Below, one piece after another: positions 27,204 through 36,427 of a stretch of 64,000 bases of DNA. This DNA comes from UBA1952 sp965246905 (lineage in GTDB: Bacteria > Bacteroidota > Bacteroidia > Chitinophagales > Chitinophagaceae). The stretch is from NCBI GenBank assembly GCA_965246905.1, contig CBDFFZ010000032.1, positions 62,001 through 126,000 of the forward strand, written 5' to 3'. Numbering within the stretch: the first letter of the stretch is position 1; the number at the start of each line of letters is the position of its first letter. The position numbers were made by a program, and so were the translations under genes. The notes under the pieces are model-generated. The model was not told the DNA's origin, made no database searches, and saw nothing but the letters and a program-made list of their open reading frames with translations.

Positions 27204-28211
27204 ATGAAAAACTTAATTGCAATTGCGCTTTGTACACTGGTTTTTGCTTCGGCAAATGGGCAACAGAAAAATACAACTACGGCAAAAACCATGCACGCTT
27301 CCTTGTTTAATTTTGCCGTTGCCCAACAACGCGGTACAGCATCAGTATCAGGCACGCTTTATCCGGAAAGCTTTACATCTGCTTCTCCCTGCTCGGCGCT
27401 TTTGGGTGCCTATGCTTACGATGGCGATTATCTGGCAGGCAACAACAGCTTTGGAGATAAGGAATTTCTGATGGGCTATCAGCTTAGCGAATATGGTTTA
27501 GGTCTTCCTGCAAGAGTTGATACCGTAAAAATGTTCGTCGGATTCAAGTATCAAGCCGGGAACGGCTCTGTTCGTGCAAAGGTTTATGCAGATGATGGTA
27601 CAGGTGCGCCAGGTGTTTTATTAGGTACAAGCGCTGCGAAGACGGTATCGGTATTGGATACAACGAACGTTACAAACTTTATCTTTCCCGCACCAGTTGC
27701 GCTTACCACCAACAAGTTTTTTGTGAGCCTTGATGCATCTGCGATATATGCTACAGGTGATTCGGTGGCGCTGTTAAGTACAGATGGCGAATGCAGCTCA
27801 TCAACTGATATGGGTGCTTATTTACGCCTTAGCAATAATGATATTGTGGCCTATTCTGCCGCAGCAGCAGATGGTGGATACGAAACTAATTTTGATCTTG
27901 CCGTCTTCCCGGTAATTACGGCTAATACAACTGGTATCAACAACATCGTAAAGAATAATTTCAGTGCGTCCGTATATCCGGTACCAGCTACGAATAGCGT
28001 TACGATTTCTTTCACAGGCCAGGATAATGGTAACACTATCCTCAATCTTAAAGACATTACCGGTAAAACAGTAGCTTCTAATTCGCTGCACACAGTTAAC
28101 GGCAATGCTTACAAAACAACTTTCGATGTGAGCAGCCTTGGCCGCGGCCTGTATTTTGCGGAGCTTTCATCCGGCAATAATAAAGGCATGATCAAAGTGA
28201 GCATTCAATAA
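27204..28211 (+). CDS. Secreted protein with T9SS type A sorting domain (second of a tandem pair)
   Basis: A 335-aa paralogue of the protein at 25976. It has a signal peptide (MKNLIAIALCTLVFASANG), the same beta-rich middle (GNGSVRAKVYADD, FFVSLDASAIYATGDSVALLSTD) and a C-terminal T9SS domain (VYPVPATNSVTI to MIKVSIQ). The DYLAGNNSFGDKEFLMGY segment matches HLAGNNSYNDKEVLMRY in the first copy. This indicates gene duplication followed by moderate divergence, with a separate promoter and terminator for each copy. Confidence 0.85.
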   Translation: MKNLIAIALCTLVFASANGQQKNTTTAKTMHASLFNFAVAQQRGTASVSGTLYPESFTSASPCSALLGAYAYDGDYLAGNNSFGDKEFLMGYQLSEYGLGLPARVDTVKMFVGFKYQAGNGSVRAKVYADDGTGAPGVLLGTSAAKTVSVLDTTNVTNFIFPAPVALTTNKFFVSLDASAIYATGDSVALLSTDGECSSSTDMGAYLRLSNNDIVAYSAAAADGGYETNFDLAVFPVITANTTGINNIVKNNFSASVYPVPATNSVTISFTGQDNGNTILNLKDITGKTVASNSLHTVNGNAYKTTFDVSSLGRGLYFAELSSGNNKGMIKVSIQ

Positions 28212-28232
28212 TCAATATTATTTTTCTTTTAG

Positions 28233-28266
28233 GCCTGCCTGCAATTACCTGTAGGCAGGCTTTTTC
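28233..28266 (+). terminator. Intrinsic terminator
   Basis: An 11-bp stem (GCCTGCCTGCA with TGTAGGCAGGC) is followed by TTTTT. Its stem resembles that of the terminator after the first tandem copy, consistent with duplication of the whole unit. Confidence 0.78.
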
Positions 28267-28374
28267 TTTTGCTGGATGACCAGGGCTTTGTGGAATCTTT
28301 AACGTGCGGCAGGTCGTTACCTTTTGGCGTTCCCGGCATAAATAGTCAACCATCAAATCTTAGAAAACGCATTT

Positions 28375-29301
28375 ATGAAAGCCACAGCCATTTTTACCAT
28401 CCCGGTTCTATCCTTTATACTCTTTTCATCCTGTAGCAATAGAGAAAGAAAGGACGCACGTTACGCTCAATCCAGCGAAAGCGCCCCATCAACGGCTGAT
28501 ACAACGGCAATGCCGGAAGAGGCTGCCATTGCTGCCCTGAATGATCCTGCACGGAAAATAATTAAAACGGCCTCCATGCGCTGCCGTGTAGCCAATGTTT
28601 TAACAGCGGTTACGGATGTGGAGCATAACGTGCTTGCAGCAGGCGGGATGATCGTGCAGAGCGATACCCGAAATGAGCCTGCCAGTTTGCACCGGCTACC
28701 CTACGGGCATGATTCACTTATACAGGTGCAGGCATACACTACCACATCTTCACTTACCCTGAAAGTTCCGGTAAATGCTTTGGATACGCTGCTCAATGCG
28801 ATAGCCAGAGATGCTGCATTCATTGATAACCGCCACTTAAACCTTGACGATGTTACCCTGCAATATTTATCCAACCAGCTTAAAAACGAAGCCATGCATA
28901 ATGAAGGTACCAAAGCGCAACAGCTTGCCCGCCGCACTTCCGATGCCATTGATGCCGGTGAATGTGGAGACCAGAAAAAACAGGAATCCATCGACCGTAA
29001 AATCGCCAACCTTGGCATGCAGGAGCAGGTTGTATATGCAACGCTGCATCTGGAACTGTATCAACCCGATCGTGTTGACAAGGTTATGATCCCCGACACC
29101 GATAAGTTAATGAAAGCACCATTTGGCCTCCGGTTGCGGACCTGTCTTGCAGGTGGCTGGGTACTTTTACTTGATACACTTTTGCTTCTTATCCGTCTTT
29201 GGCCACTCTTGCTTGCAGCTTTTGCAGGGTGGATGATCTACAAATCCCGGAAGGCCAAAACAAGGACCTTGCTTACTGCATTTCCGCCAACGTTAAAATG
29301 A
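28375..29301 (+). CDS. DUF4349 domain lipoprotein
   Basis: A 308-aa membrane-attached protein. It has a lipoprotein signal (ILFSSCSN, Cys about residue 20), then a DUF4349 region: IIKTASMRCRVANV near residue 62, LTLKVPVNALDTLLNAI near 120, and a helical hairpin with LQYLSNQLKNE. A C-terminal membrane helix (about 265-292) and short basic tail close the protein, as is typical of this family. The role is unknown. It overlaps the converging CheB gene by 9 bp at the 3' ends. Confidence 0.85.
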   Translation: MKATAIFTIPVLSFILFSSCSNRERKDARYAQSSESAPSTADTTAMPEEAAIAALNDPARKIIKTASMRCRVANVLTAVTDVEHNVLAAGGMIVQSDTRNEPASLHRLPYGHDSLIQVQAYTTTSSLTLKVPVNALDTLLNAIARDAAFIDNRHLNLDDVTLQYLSNQLKNEAMHNEGTKAQQLARRTSDAIDAGECGDQKKQESIDRKIANLGMQEQVVYATLHLELYQPDRVDKVMIPDTDKLMKAPFGLRLRTCLAGGWVLLLDTLLLLIRLWPLLLAAFAGWMIYKSRKAKTRTLLTAFPPTLK

Positions 29302-29886
29302 TGTGTCGAGGTAACTATTCAAATAAGGAATTAGCTCTTGCGGATCCAGAATCGCATCAGGTGTTAGCGATTTAATAGCATGTTCGGGCATAAAAGGCGC
29401 CGTTGCAGTAGCCGGCAATTGTATAATGATGTGTGCTCCATGTTTCCGGGCAATCTTCAGGCCATCTGTGCCATCCGCGTTAGCACCAGAAAGCAGGATG
29501 CAAACCAGATGCCTGTGATAGGCGATGGCTGCCGTCTCGAAAGTAGCGTCAATGCTGGGCCTGCTATAATTGATCTTCTCAGAATAATCAAGAGAAAAAG
29601 TGTGGTTGGTTTCAATCAGTAAATGATAATCCGCAGGGGCAATGTAGATATTGCCAGGCAGGATGGGCGCTTTATCCTTTGCCTCTTCCAATGGCCAATT
29701 GCTTTTAGTGCGCAGAACCTCTGTAAGCTGAGATTCGCTTGTAGCCCTGCGGTGCAGTACCAGCACAATAGCCGTGAGCGGGGCCTGCTGCCAATGAGAT
29801 AATAATTGCAGCACAACATTCAGGCTCCCCGCCGAACCTCCGATTACAATAAGACGGAGTAAAGAGCCTACAGGTTTTTCCGCCAT
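29293..29886 (-). CDS. cheB: CheB-type methylesterase domain protein (no receiver domain)
   Basis: A 197-aa stand-alone protein-glutamate methylesterase. It shows the catalytic serine motif VIGGSAGSL (near residue 16-20), a His in the VLVLHRR segment and the aspartate in LLSGANADGTDGL (near residue 138). Classical CheB has an N-terminal receiver, which is absent here; in this operon receivers are supplied by separate proteins. It overlaps the upstream cheR gene by 19 bp, indicating translational coupling. Confidence 0.9.
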   Translation of the reverse strand: MAEKPVGSLLRLIVIGGSAGSLNVVLQLLSHWQQAPLTAIVLVLHRRATSESQLTEVLRTKSNWPLEEAKDKAPILPGNIYIAPADYHLLIETNHTFSLDYSEKINYSRPSIDATFETAAIAYHRHLVCILLSGANADGTDGLKIARKHGAHIIIQLPATATAPFMPEHAIKSLTPDAILDPQELIPYLNSYLDTSF

Positions 29887-30725
29887 ATTTTTTCGTTTTC
29901 CAGCTGACTGTAGCCCTTCGCGATGTTTGTAAAACGCAATGTTTCCTTGCTGCCTAATGCCAGATAGCCGAGGTGGCTCAGACTGGCATCAAAGAGGGTC
30001 ATTACCTTATTTTGGAGATCTTTTTCAAAATAGATGAGCACATTACGGCAAAGAATGAGCTGGAACTCATTGAAGGAGCTGTCTGAAACAAGATTGTGCG
30101 TAGAGAAAATCGTGCGCGCCGTGAGGCTGTCGTCCATCTTTACATGATCATAATTAGATACATAGTAATCCGAGAGACTGCGCCTGCCGCCTGCCGCCGT
30201 ATAGCTGGCTGTATATTGCTTTATAGCATTGAGCTTATAGATGCCGGTGCGTGCCACTTCGAGCGCCTCAGGGTTGATATCTGTAGCATAGACCAATGTT
30301 TTGTCTAAGAGGCCTGCTTCCTGGAGCATTATAGCCATAGAAAAAACCTCCTCGCCTGAGGCGCAGCCTGCGTGCCAGATACGGATATGCGGGTAAGTAG
30401 CAAGAGACGGCAAAACCTTTGTGCGTAGGGTATGGTAAAATTCCGGGTCGCGGAACATCTCCGTTACATTCACCGATACCTGCTCAACGAACCGGGAGAG
30501 ATAGTGTGGGTCATTCATCATCCGGTAACGGAACTCTGCAAAGCTTGGAAATTTGTCTATGCCCATCAGGCGCTCGATCCTGCGGCGAAGCGAGGCTTTG
30601 GCATAGGAAGTAAAATCGTAGCCGTAAAGCTCAAGAATATCCTGCAAAAGGAGCGTTATCTCATCGTCACGGATCAAGGCAGGGCGTTTAAAAGTACTGC
30701 TCCAATAATCGCACCAATAGGTCAA
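29868..30725 (-). CDS. cheR: CheR-type methyltransferase
   Basis: A SAM-dependent protein-glutamate methyltransferase of about 285 aa. Visible signatures are the N-terminal helical domain (LLQDILELYGYDFTSYAK), the SAM-binding motif WHAGCASGEEVFSMA (near residue 115), YATDINPEALE, and the ILCRNVLIYF motif. No ATG lies near the 5' end. The longest frame starts at a TTG (30725) that overlaps the preceding response regulator; a TTG at 30677 just after the regulator's stop is the alternative. Confidence 0.88.
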   Translation of the reverse strand: MTYWCDYWSSTFKRPALIRDDEITLLLQDILELYGYDFTSYAKASLRRRIERLMGIDKFPSFAEFRYRMMNDPHYLSRFVEQVSVNVTEMFRDPEFYHTLRTKVLPSLATYPHIRIWHAGCASGEEVFSMAIMLQEAGLLDKTLVYATDINPEALEVARTGIYKLNAIKQYTASYTAAGGRRSLSDYYVSNYDHVKMDDSLTARTIFSTHNLVSDSSFNEFQLILCRNVLIYFEKDLQNKVMTLFDASLSHLGYLALGSKETLRFTNIAKGYSQLENEKIWRKNL

Positions 30726-31056
30726 TATTTACCGGCTTGGATAGATAATCATCTGCACCGGCGGCCAAGCAGCGCTCCCGGTCGCCCACCATTGCCTGCG
30801 CCGTAATAGCAATTACAGGTAAGCTTTGGAGCTTTTTATGAGCCCTAATCCTGCCTATCGCTTCATAGCCGTCCATGTCGGGCATCATCATGTCCATAAG
30901 CACAACGTTTATTACCGCCCCACCTTCAAGCAGCCTGATACCACTGGCAGCATCGGTTGCAGAGCACATTGTATAGCCACGTGCCTTCAGTACCGCATTT
31001 AGCGCAAATACATTGCGGCTATCATCGTCAATAATCAGAATCGCGCCGTTTTTCAT
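30688..31056 (-). CDS. Single-domain response regulator
   Basis: A receiver protein of about 122 aa (CheY-like). Acidic pocket residues are in LIIDDDSRNVF, the phospho-acceptor Asp in VVLMDMMMPDMDGYEA, Thr in AITAQAM and Lys in YLSKPVNID. There is no output domain. I chose the ATG at 31056 (MKNGAILIIDDD); an upstream ATG at 31107 overlaps the kinase gene and would add 17 unlikely residues. Its receiver is very similar to the last receiver of the adjacent hybrid kinase. Confidence 0.88.
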   Translation of the reverse strand: MKNGAILIIDDDSRNVFALNAVLKARGYTMCSATDAASGIRLLEGGAVINVVLMDMMMPDMDGYEAIGRIRAHKKLQSLPVIAITAQAMVGDRERCLAAGADDYLSKPVNIDLLVRLLEQYF

Positions 31057-31081
31057 AGTTGCAAAATTCAAAAAGAGCACT

Positions 31082-34000
31082 TCAGGAAATGTGTAGGGAG
31101 CGCTCATACAGCCATACGCGCAGCAGGGAAAGCAGCTGGTCTATATCCACCGGCTTTGAAATATAATCAGAGGCACCTGCCGCAATGCATTTCTGCCGGT
31201 CGCCCGTCATTGTTTTTGCAGTTACGGCAATCACTGGCAGGTTTTTTGTTGCGGGATTTTGCCGGATGCGCGCTGTGCTTTCATAGCCATCCATTTCCGG
31301 CATCATCATATCCATAAGCACAAGGTCTATGTTCTTCTGCTTTTCCAGCAACTGTAATGCTTCTCTTCCATCTGTTGCAGCGATCACATTGATGCCATGC
31401 TGCTCCAAGGATTTGGTAAGTGAGAAAATATTCCGGATATCATCATCAGCAATCAGGATGTTCTTGCCCTGAAGTATATTGGTGAGCGCGCTAAGGCGGG
31501 GCTTCCTGGTTGCTTTTTTCTCCGGCTTACCGGATTCTTCCATGAGGTGGAGAAACAGAGATACTTCATCGAGCATCCGTTTGTAGGAATGCGCGGTTTT
31601 GATAACAATGGAATCTGCATACTGCCGGATGCGCTGCTCCTCGGCCTGGCTAAGGCTTTTGCCGGTAAAGATGATAATAGGCACATCCTCCAGCGCAGGA
31701 TTCTTCTTTATATTATCAAGCGTGTCATAAGCGGATTTGTCGGGGATGCCCATGTCTAAGATCACGCAGTCCACTTCTTTCTTCTGTAGCAGCTCAATGC
31801 CGGAATCTATTGTGCCGGCCGTTTCGGAGGAGATCTGAAACGTTTCGAGAAAATGGGAAAGCGCTTTTGCATGGCGTGGATTTTCCTCTACAATCAGCAC
31901 CTTCTTGCCATCTTTTTTAAGCGCCTTCTCCAGCTTATCAAATACCTCTTTCATCTGGTCGAATGAGAAAGGCTTATTAATAAAATCGACCGCACCCTTC
32001 TCCATACTCTCGCGCTTGCTTTCGTGAGAGGACATGATATGTACTGGAATATGCCGTGTTTGCGGGTCGGCTTTCAGCTCGTCCATTACCTCCCAGCCGT
32101 CCTTTACCGGCAACTCGATATCCAGCAAAATAGCTACTGGTTTTAGTGTACGTGCCAGCGCTAAGCCTTCATCGCCCCTTACCGCTACAATACCTTTGTA
32201 GCCTTTGCTGCGCGTATAATCGAGCAGGGCTTTGGCAAACGGTGTATCGTCTTCCACAATCAGCACCACCTTGTCTTCTACAGTGAGAATATGGCGGTCA
32301 TCGGGTACGGCGGCTGGAATTTTAATAGAAAGAAAACGTTTGCGCTCAAGCGTAAGAGCGGTCTCCGGGGGCGCAAGCGGAGCATTAGGTACTTTAATTA
32401 CAGCTGTGGCCGGGGTGGCAATATCGCTTATTTCTGCAGGCTTGCCCAGCGGTATATCCAGTATAAAAGTTGATCCTGCGCCGGGCGTACTATCGAGCGT
32501 AAGATTGCCACCTAAAAGTCGCGACAATTCCCGGCTGATAGATAATCCAAGACCAGTACCGCCGAATTTCCTGCGTGTAGAGCCATCGGCCTGCTGAAAG
32601 GCTTCGAAAATGAGCGATTGCTTTTCAGGCGCAATGCCTATGCCGGTATCTGCCACGTTGAATTTAATGCGATCGTTGCCATTTCGCGCAATTACTATTG
32701 TGATGCTGCCCGCGCTGGTAAATTTAATTGAATTCGACAGCAGGTTTTTGAGGATCTGCTCTAAACGCAGCTTGTCGGTATCTAACAGTTCCGGCACATC
32801 TCCGGCTATCTGTACCACTAAGCTGAGTCCTTTCTCCCGGGCCATCGCGCCAAAAAGGCCCTTCATATCTGCTACGATTTCAGCCACGCGCACAGAGCTG
32901 TATTCAAGCTCCATCTTCCCGGCCTCTATTTTAGAAAGGTCCAGAATCTCATCTATAAGCGTAAGCAGGCCATTGCCGGAGCTTTGGATTACCTGCGAAA
33001 ATTCTATCTGGTCGGGTGTAAGATTTTCCTCGCGGTTCTCGGCTATCAGGCGCGAAAGCAGCAGTATGGAATTGAGTGGTGTGCGCAGCTCATGGCTCAT
33101 ATTTGCCAGGAACTCCGATTTGTATTTTGTGCTTTGCGCAAGCTCCGCAGCCTTCTGCTGGATGTCTTCATTGCGTTGTGCAATGATTTCATTGCGCTCC
33201 TCCAGCATATGAGTGCGCTCTTCGAGCTCCTGATTGGCCTGGAGCAATTCCTCCTGCTGTACACGCAGCTCCTCTTCCGAAGCCTGCAAATTCTGGCTCT
33301 GTGCTTCCAGTTCTGTATTCATGTGCTCCAATTCGCTGTGCTGCGCCTGTAGCTCTTCCGATTGAGCCTGTGTCTCTTCCAGCATTTGCTGGATACGGAT
33401 GCGGTTCTGCGTACTGTTGATCACTATGCCTACCTGGCGGGTAATAGATTCCAGAAAAGTAAGCGCGTTCGCAGAGAATTGCTTTATTGAGCTAAGCTCT
33501 ATAACCCCGAACGGCTGCTCGTCAAAAAGTACGGGTAGGGCAATAAGGCTGCCTGGAGTAATCTTTCCTGCGGCATGATCGATAGTATGTGTGCCGGCAG
33601 GAATTTCTTTGAGATGAATGACCATATTGCTTTTGACTGCTTCGCCGGCAGGCCCGTCGCCCGGCCTTATCTGTCGCCGCTCATTCATACCCGATAGTGC
33701 AAAAGAGCTTTGCAGGTGTAGCAATCCACCACTGCCCGTCAGGTAAAAAGCTCCGGCTTCACTACCGGTATAGGTTGCAACAAAACGGATAATCTTATCT
33801 GAAAGCGATTGGAGATCCTGCTCGGCAAGCATTTGCTGGTTAAGTGTGGCAATACCCGCTTGCAACCATTCCTTATCGCTCAGGAGGCCAAAAGAATAGC
33901 CGAGTGATTCCGCCATTTTATTAAGGCTCATTGAAAGGCTGCCCAATCCATCATCGCCGGTATCCGCAGCCTGCACCGTATAATCGCCATCACTGATCCT

Positions 34001-34702
34001 ATTGGCAATATTCCGGATGATGTTGATGCGGCGGGTAATGTCCTCGTCTTTTGCCTGAAGCTCGTTTTGCAGCTCTATACGATTAGCAAAATCTTTGCGG
34101 ATGCGTAAATAAAAAAAGACCGTGATAAGTAGCGCAAGAAGGCCTGCATTAAAAATAATAAACGGGGCTGCCTTTATAAACATCTTCATTTTGGCGGTGC
34201 GGATAATCATCAGCCGCTCTTCTTCCCCATTCATTCGGTCTGCCTGGCTACGCACTTGCCGCATCGCTGCGAGGCCTTTATTCAACTCTTGCAACAAATC
34301 TACATTACCGCTCTGTTTCAGGTTTATCAGATGCTTTAGTTGCATCAGGCGGCGGCTTATCAGTGTATCCAGCACAACAGTGTTGCGTTGCTGTACGGGA
34401 TTATCCGCAGTGAGCTCCTGCACCTGCCGCAGCATGGCCTTTGCATCACTGCTACCTTTCTCAAAGACTTCGAGAAACCCCGGGCTGCCCGTCAGGAGGT
34501 AACCCCGCTGCCCTGTTTCTGCATCCTTCACCGCAGATAGGGTTGCTTCCAGCCGCTGGAGCACAACATTGGTATGATCTACCCAACCCGATGCATCGAT
34601 AAGCCCCCGGATGCTGACGAAAGAAGCAACAGATGACACGACAAGGAGGAGCAGGGAAATACTGAACCCCAGGATTAGATTTCGGTTAAAGTTCCTGTTC
34701 AT
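31082..34702 (-). CDS. Hybrid sensor histidine kinase with CHASE3, GAF and three receiver domains
   Basis: A 1206-aa inner-membrane kinase. In order: TM helix (about 9-30), CHASE3-type periplasmic domain (KDAETGQRGYLLTG near residue 57), second TM (about 175-198), HAMP-like region, GAF domain (about 285-430), long coiled coil (about 435-530), HisKA (SHELRTPL, His about 535), HATPase (NLLSNSIKF, DTGIGI, GGTGLGLS), then three receivers with Asp near 862, 982 and 1130. The second receiver is degenerate around its loop (DMGIPDKSAYD). Complex phosphorelay wiring is likely; the stimulus is unknown. Confidence 0.93.
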   Translation of the reverse strand: MNRNFNRNLILGFSISLLLLVVSSVASFVSIRGLIDASGWVDHTNVVLQRLEATLSAVKDAETGQRGYLLTGSPGFLEVFEKGSSDAKAMLRQVQELTADNPVQQRNTVVLDTLISRRLMQLKHLINLKQSGNVDLLQELNKGLAAMRQVRSQADRMNGEEERLMIIRTAKMKMFIKAAPFIIFNAGLLALLITVFFYLRIRKDFANRIELQNELQAKDEDITRRINIIRNIANRISDGDYTVQAADTGDDGLGSLSMSLNKMAESLGYSFGLLSDKEWLQAGIATLNQQMLAEQDLQSLSDKIIRFVATYTGSEAGAFYLTGSGGLLHLQSSFALSGMNERRQIRPGDGPAGEAVKSNMVIHLKEIPAGTHTIDHAAGKITPGSLIALPVLFDEQPFGVIELSSIKQFSANALTFLESITRQVGIVINSTQNRIRIQQMLEETQAQSEELQAQHSELEHMNTELEAQSQNLQASEEELRVQQEELLQANQELEERTHMLEERNEIIAQRNEDIQQKAAELAQSTKYKSEFLANMSHELRTPLNSILLLSRLIAENREENLTPDQIEFSQVIQSSGNGLLTLIDEILDLSKIEAGKMELEYSSVRVAEIVADMKGLFGAMAREKGLSLVVQIAGDVPELLDTDKLRLEQILKNLLSNSIKFTSAGSITIVIARNGNDRIKFNVADTGIGIAPEKQSLIFEAFQQADGSTRRKFGGTGLGLSISRELSRLLGGNLTLDSTPGAGSTFILDIPLGKPAEISDIATPATAVIKVPNAPLAPPETALTLERKRFLSIKIPAAVPDDRHILTVEDKVVLIVEDDTPFAKALLDYTRSKGYKGIVAVRGDEGLALARTLKPVAILLDIELPVKDGWEVMDELKADPQTRHIPVHIMSSHESKRESMEKGAVDFINKPFSFDQMKEVFDKLEKALKKDGKKVLIVEENPRHAKALSHFLETFQISSETAGTIDSGIELLQKKEVDCVILDMGIPDKSAYDTLDNIKKNPALEDVPIIIFTGKSLSQAEEQRIRQYADSIVIKTAHSYKRMLDEVSLFLHLMEESGKPEKKATRKPRLSALTNILQGKNILIADDDIRNIFSLTKSLEQHGINVIAATDGREALQLLEKQKNIDLVLMDMMMPEMDGYESTARIRQNPATKNLPVIAVTAKTMTGDRQKCIAAGASDYISKPVDIDQLLSLLRVWLYERSLHIS

Positions 34703-34741
34703 TCAAATTAATTGTAAGGGCACTGAGCCCTGATAAATACA

Positions 34742-35989
34742 CTACTCAATAGGTGCAGATTGGCGAAAGGGCAGCACCATAATAAACGTAGCGCCTTTGC
34801 CCGGCTCACTGCTTGCGGTTATAATGCCATGATGCCGGTCTATGATCTTGCGGGTAATAGCGAGGCCGATACCGGTTCCCTCATATTGCTCCTGCGAATG
34901 CAGCCGCTGGAAAATGGTAAAAATGCGGTCGAGGTATTGCTCCTGGAAGCCGATGCCGTTATCGCTTACCGTAATGCGGCACCATTCACCTGCGCTATCA
35001 TGGGGCGCTTTAAAATCCTGCGTGCCAATACGGGTGCCCTGAATATGCACCACCGGCGCAGTATCTTTCTTAGAAAACTTAATGGCATTGGAGATGAGGT
35101 TCTGAAATACCTGCCGTAATTGCCCTTCCGTGCCATCAAGCACCTCGAGGCCGGCTGTCGTTACTGTGGCGCCTTTCTCCTTAATCTGAAATTCAAGATC
35201 GTCGAGTATGCCCCCTATTACCGTATTAATATCAGTAGGTACATAAGTGGTCAAAGCTGTAAGGCGGGAGAAGTTGAGGAGGTCGTGAATGAGCTGCTCC
35301 ATACGGCCCGCAGAGGCAGATATGCGCGTGAGGTAACTATTTACAACTTCATCCTGCACCAGCGCTTTTTCTTTTACGATCGAGGAAAACATCTGGATCT
35401 TGCGCAGCGGCTCCTTTAGATCGTGCGATGCTACAGAGGCAAATTGTTGTAAGTCATGGTTGCTTGCCTCAAGCTTCTGGTTGGATTCGGTTAGCTCCTT
35501 TGTACGGGCCGTAACGGTAAGCTCCAGGTTCTGTACCAGGTTGTCGAGCGCAGTTTGGGCTTTCTTGCGGGTCTCGATTTCTTCGCGGAGCTTTTGCTGC
35601 ACTTGCTCCAGCTCCTGTGTTTGCTGCGAAAGGCGAATGAAATTTTTAACTTTCAGCAGCAGTATATCCGGATCCACAGGCTTGGTGATATAATCCATAG
35701 CGCCGGATGCATAGCCGCGGGTAATGAACTTTTTGTCTTTATTGACCGCAGAGAGGAAAAGTATCGGAATGTTCTTCGCCTTATTGAAGCCTGCCAGCGT
35801 TTCTGCTACTTCATAGCCATCCATTCCCGGCATCTGCACATCGAGGATGATAAGATCGTATTTGGTTTTCAGTATTTTTTTGAGCGCTTCCTCACCCGAT
35901 GAGGCAGTATCGGCATCCAGGTTGTGCGACTTGAGTGTCTTCTGCAGGGAAAACAGGTTCTCCGGAGTGTCGTCAACAATAAGAACCAT
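34742..35989 (-). CDS. Response regulator-histidine kinase fusion
   Basis: A 415-aa cytoplasmic protein. It has an N-terminal receiver (MVLIVDDTPENLF, Asp in ILDVQMPGMDGYE near residue 51, Lys in YITKPVDPD), a coiled coil (about 125-180) and HisKA of the phytochrome-like type (ASHDLKEPLRKI, His near 190). The HATPase domain contains NLISNAIKF, DNGIGF and GTGIGLAI. This is a typical receiver-first kinase. It is the first gene of the minus-strand operon that continues with the hybrid kinase, regulator, CheR and CheB. Confidence 0.92.
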   Translation of the reverse strand: MVLIVDDTPENLFSLQKTLKSHNLDADTASSGEEALKKILKTKYDLIILDVQMPGMDGYEVAETLAGFNKAKNIPILFLSAVNKDKKFITRGYASGAMDYITKPVDPDILLLKVKNFIRLSQQTQELEQVQQKLREEIETRKKAQTALDNLVQNLELTVTARTKELTESNQKLEASNHDLQQFASVASHDLKEPLRKIQMFSSIVKEKALVQDEVVNSYLTRISASAGRMEQLIHDLLNFSRLTALTTYVPTDINTVIGGILDDLEFQIKEKGATVTTAGLEVLDGTEGQLRQVFQNLISNAIKFSKKDTAPVVHIQGTRIGTQDFKAPHDSAGEWCRITVSDNGIGFQEQYLDRIFTIFQRLHSQEQYEGTGIGLAITRKIIDRHHGIITASSEPGKGATFIMVLPFRQSAPIE

Positions 35990-36111
35990 TTGTCAAAAAT
36001 ACTATTTCGAAGCTGTAATGTTTAAAGTGCGGCAAAAATGCCGGTCATTATATTTAAGAAAGAATGGCTCACACAATCAGTCCCAATCCCAAAGTGCTAA
36101 TTCCAAATTCC

Positions 36112-36420
36112 TTAAGAATGACCAAGCTCCTGCCATGCTGCCATCCCGCCAACTAAATTCTTTACGTTTTTAAAGCCCATAGTCTCCAGCATAAGCCCTG
36201 CCTGCATACTGCGTTTGCCTGCGTGGCAATGAACGATAAGCTCCTCTTCTTTCCAGTCCTCGATATCGTCCACTTGCATATTCATAATCTGGCCAAGCGG
36301 TATCAGCTTTCCACCGATGTTGAACAATGCATATTCATCCGGCTCGCGTACATCGATAATATGAAGATCTTCGCCTGCTTTCCGGCGTGCTGCTACTTCT
36401 GCTGCGGTAATATCCTGCAT
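36112..36420 (-). CDS. Rhodanese-like domain protein
   Basis: A single rhodanese domain of about 103 aa with the active-site cysteine in VHCHAGKRS and the signature IIDVREPDEYAL. It is a probable sulfur carrier or sulfurtransferase in the cytoplasm. The frame extends upstream into the preceding gene; I chose the ATG at 36420 (MQDITAAEV), 7 bp after the T9SS gene's stop. It is the last gene of the ddl-PASTA-T9SS-rhodanese operon. Confidence 0.88.
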   Translation of the reverse strand: MQDITAAEVAARRKAGEDLHIIDVREPDEYALFNIGGKLIPLGQIMNMQVDDIEDWKEEELIVHCHAGKRSMQAGLMLETMGFKNVKNLVGGMAAWQELGHS

Positions 36421-36427
36421 AATAATT

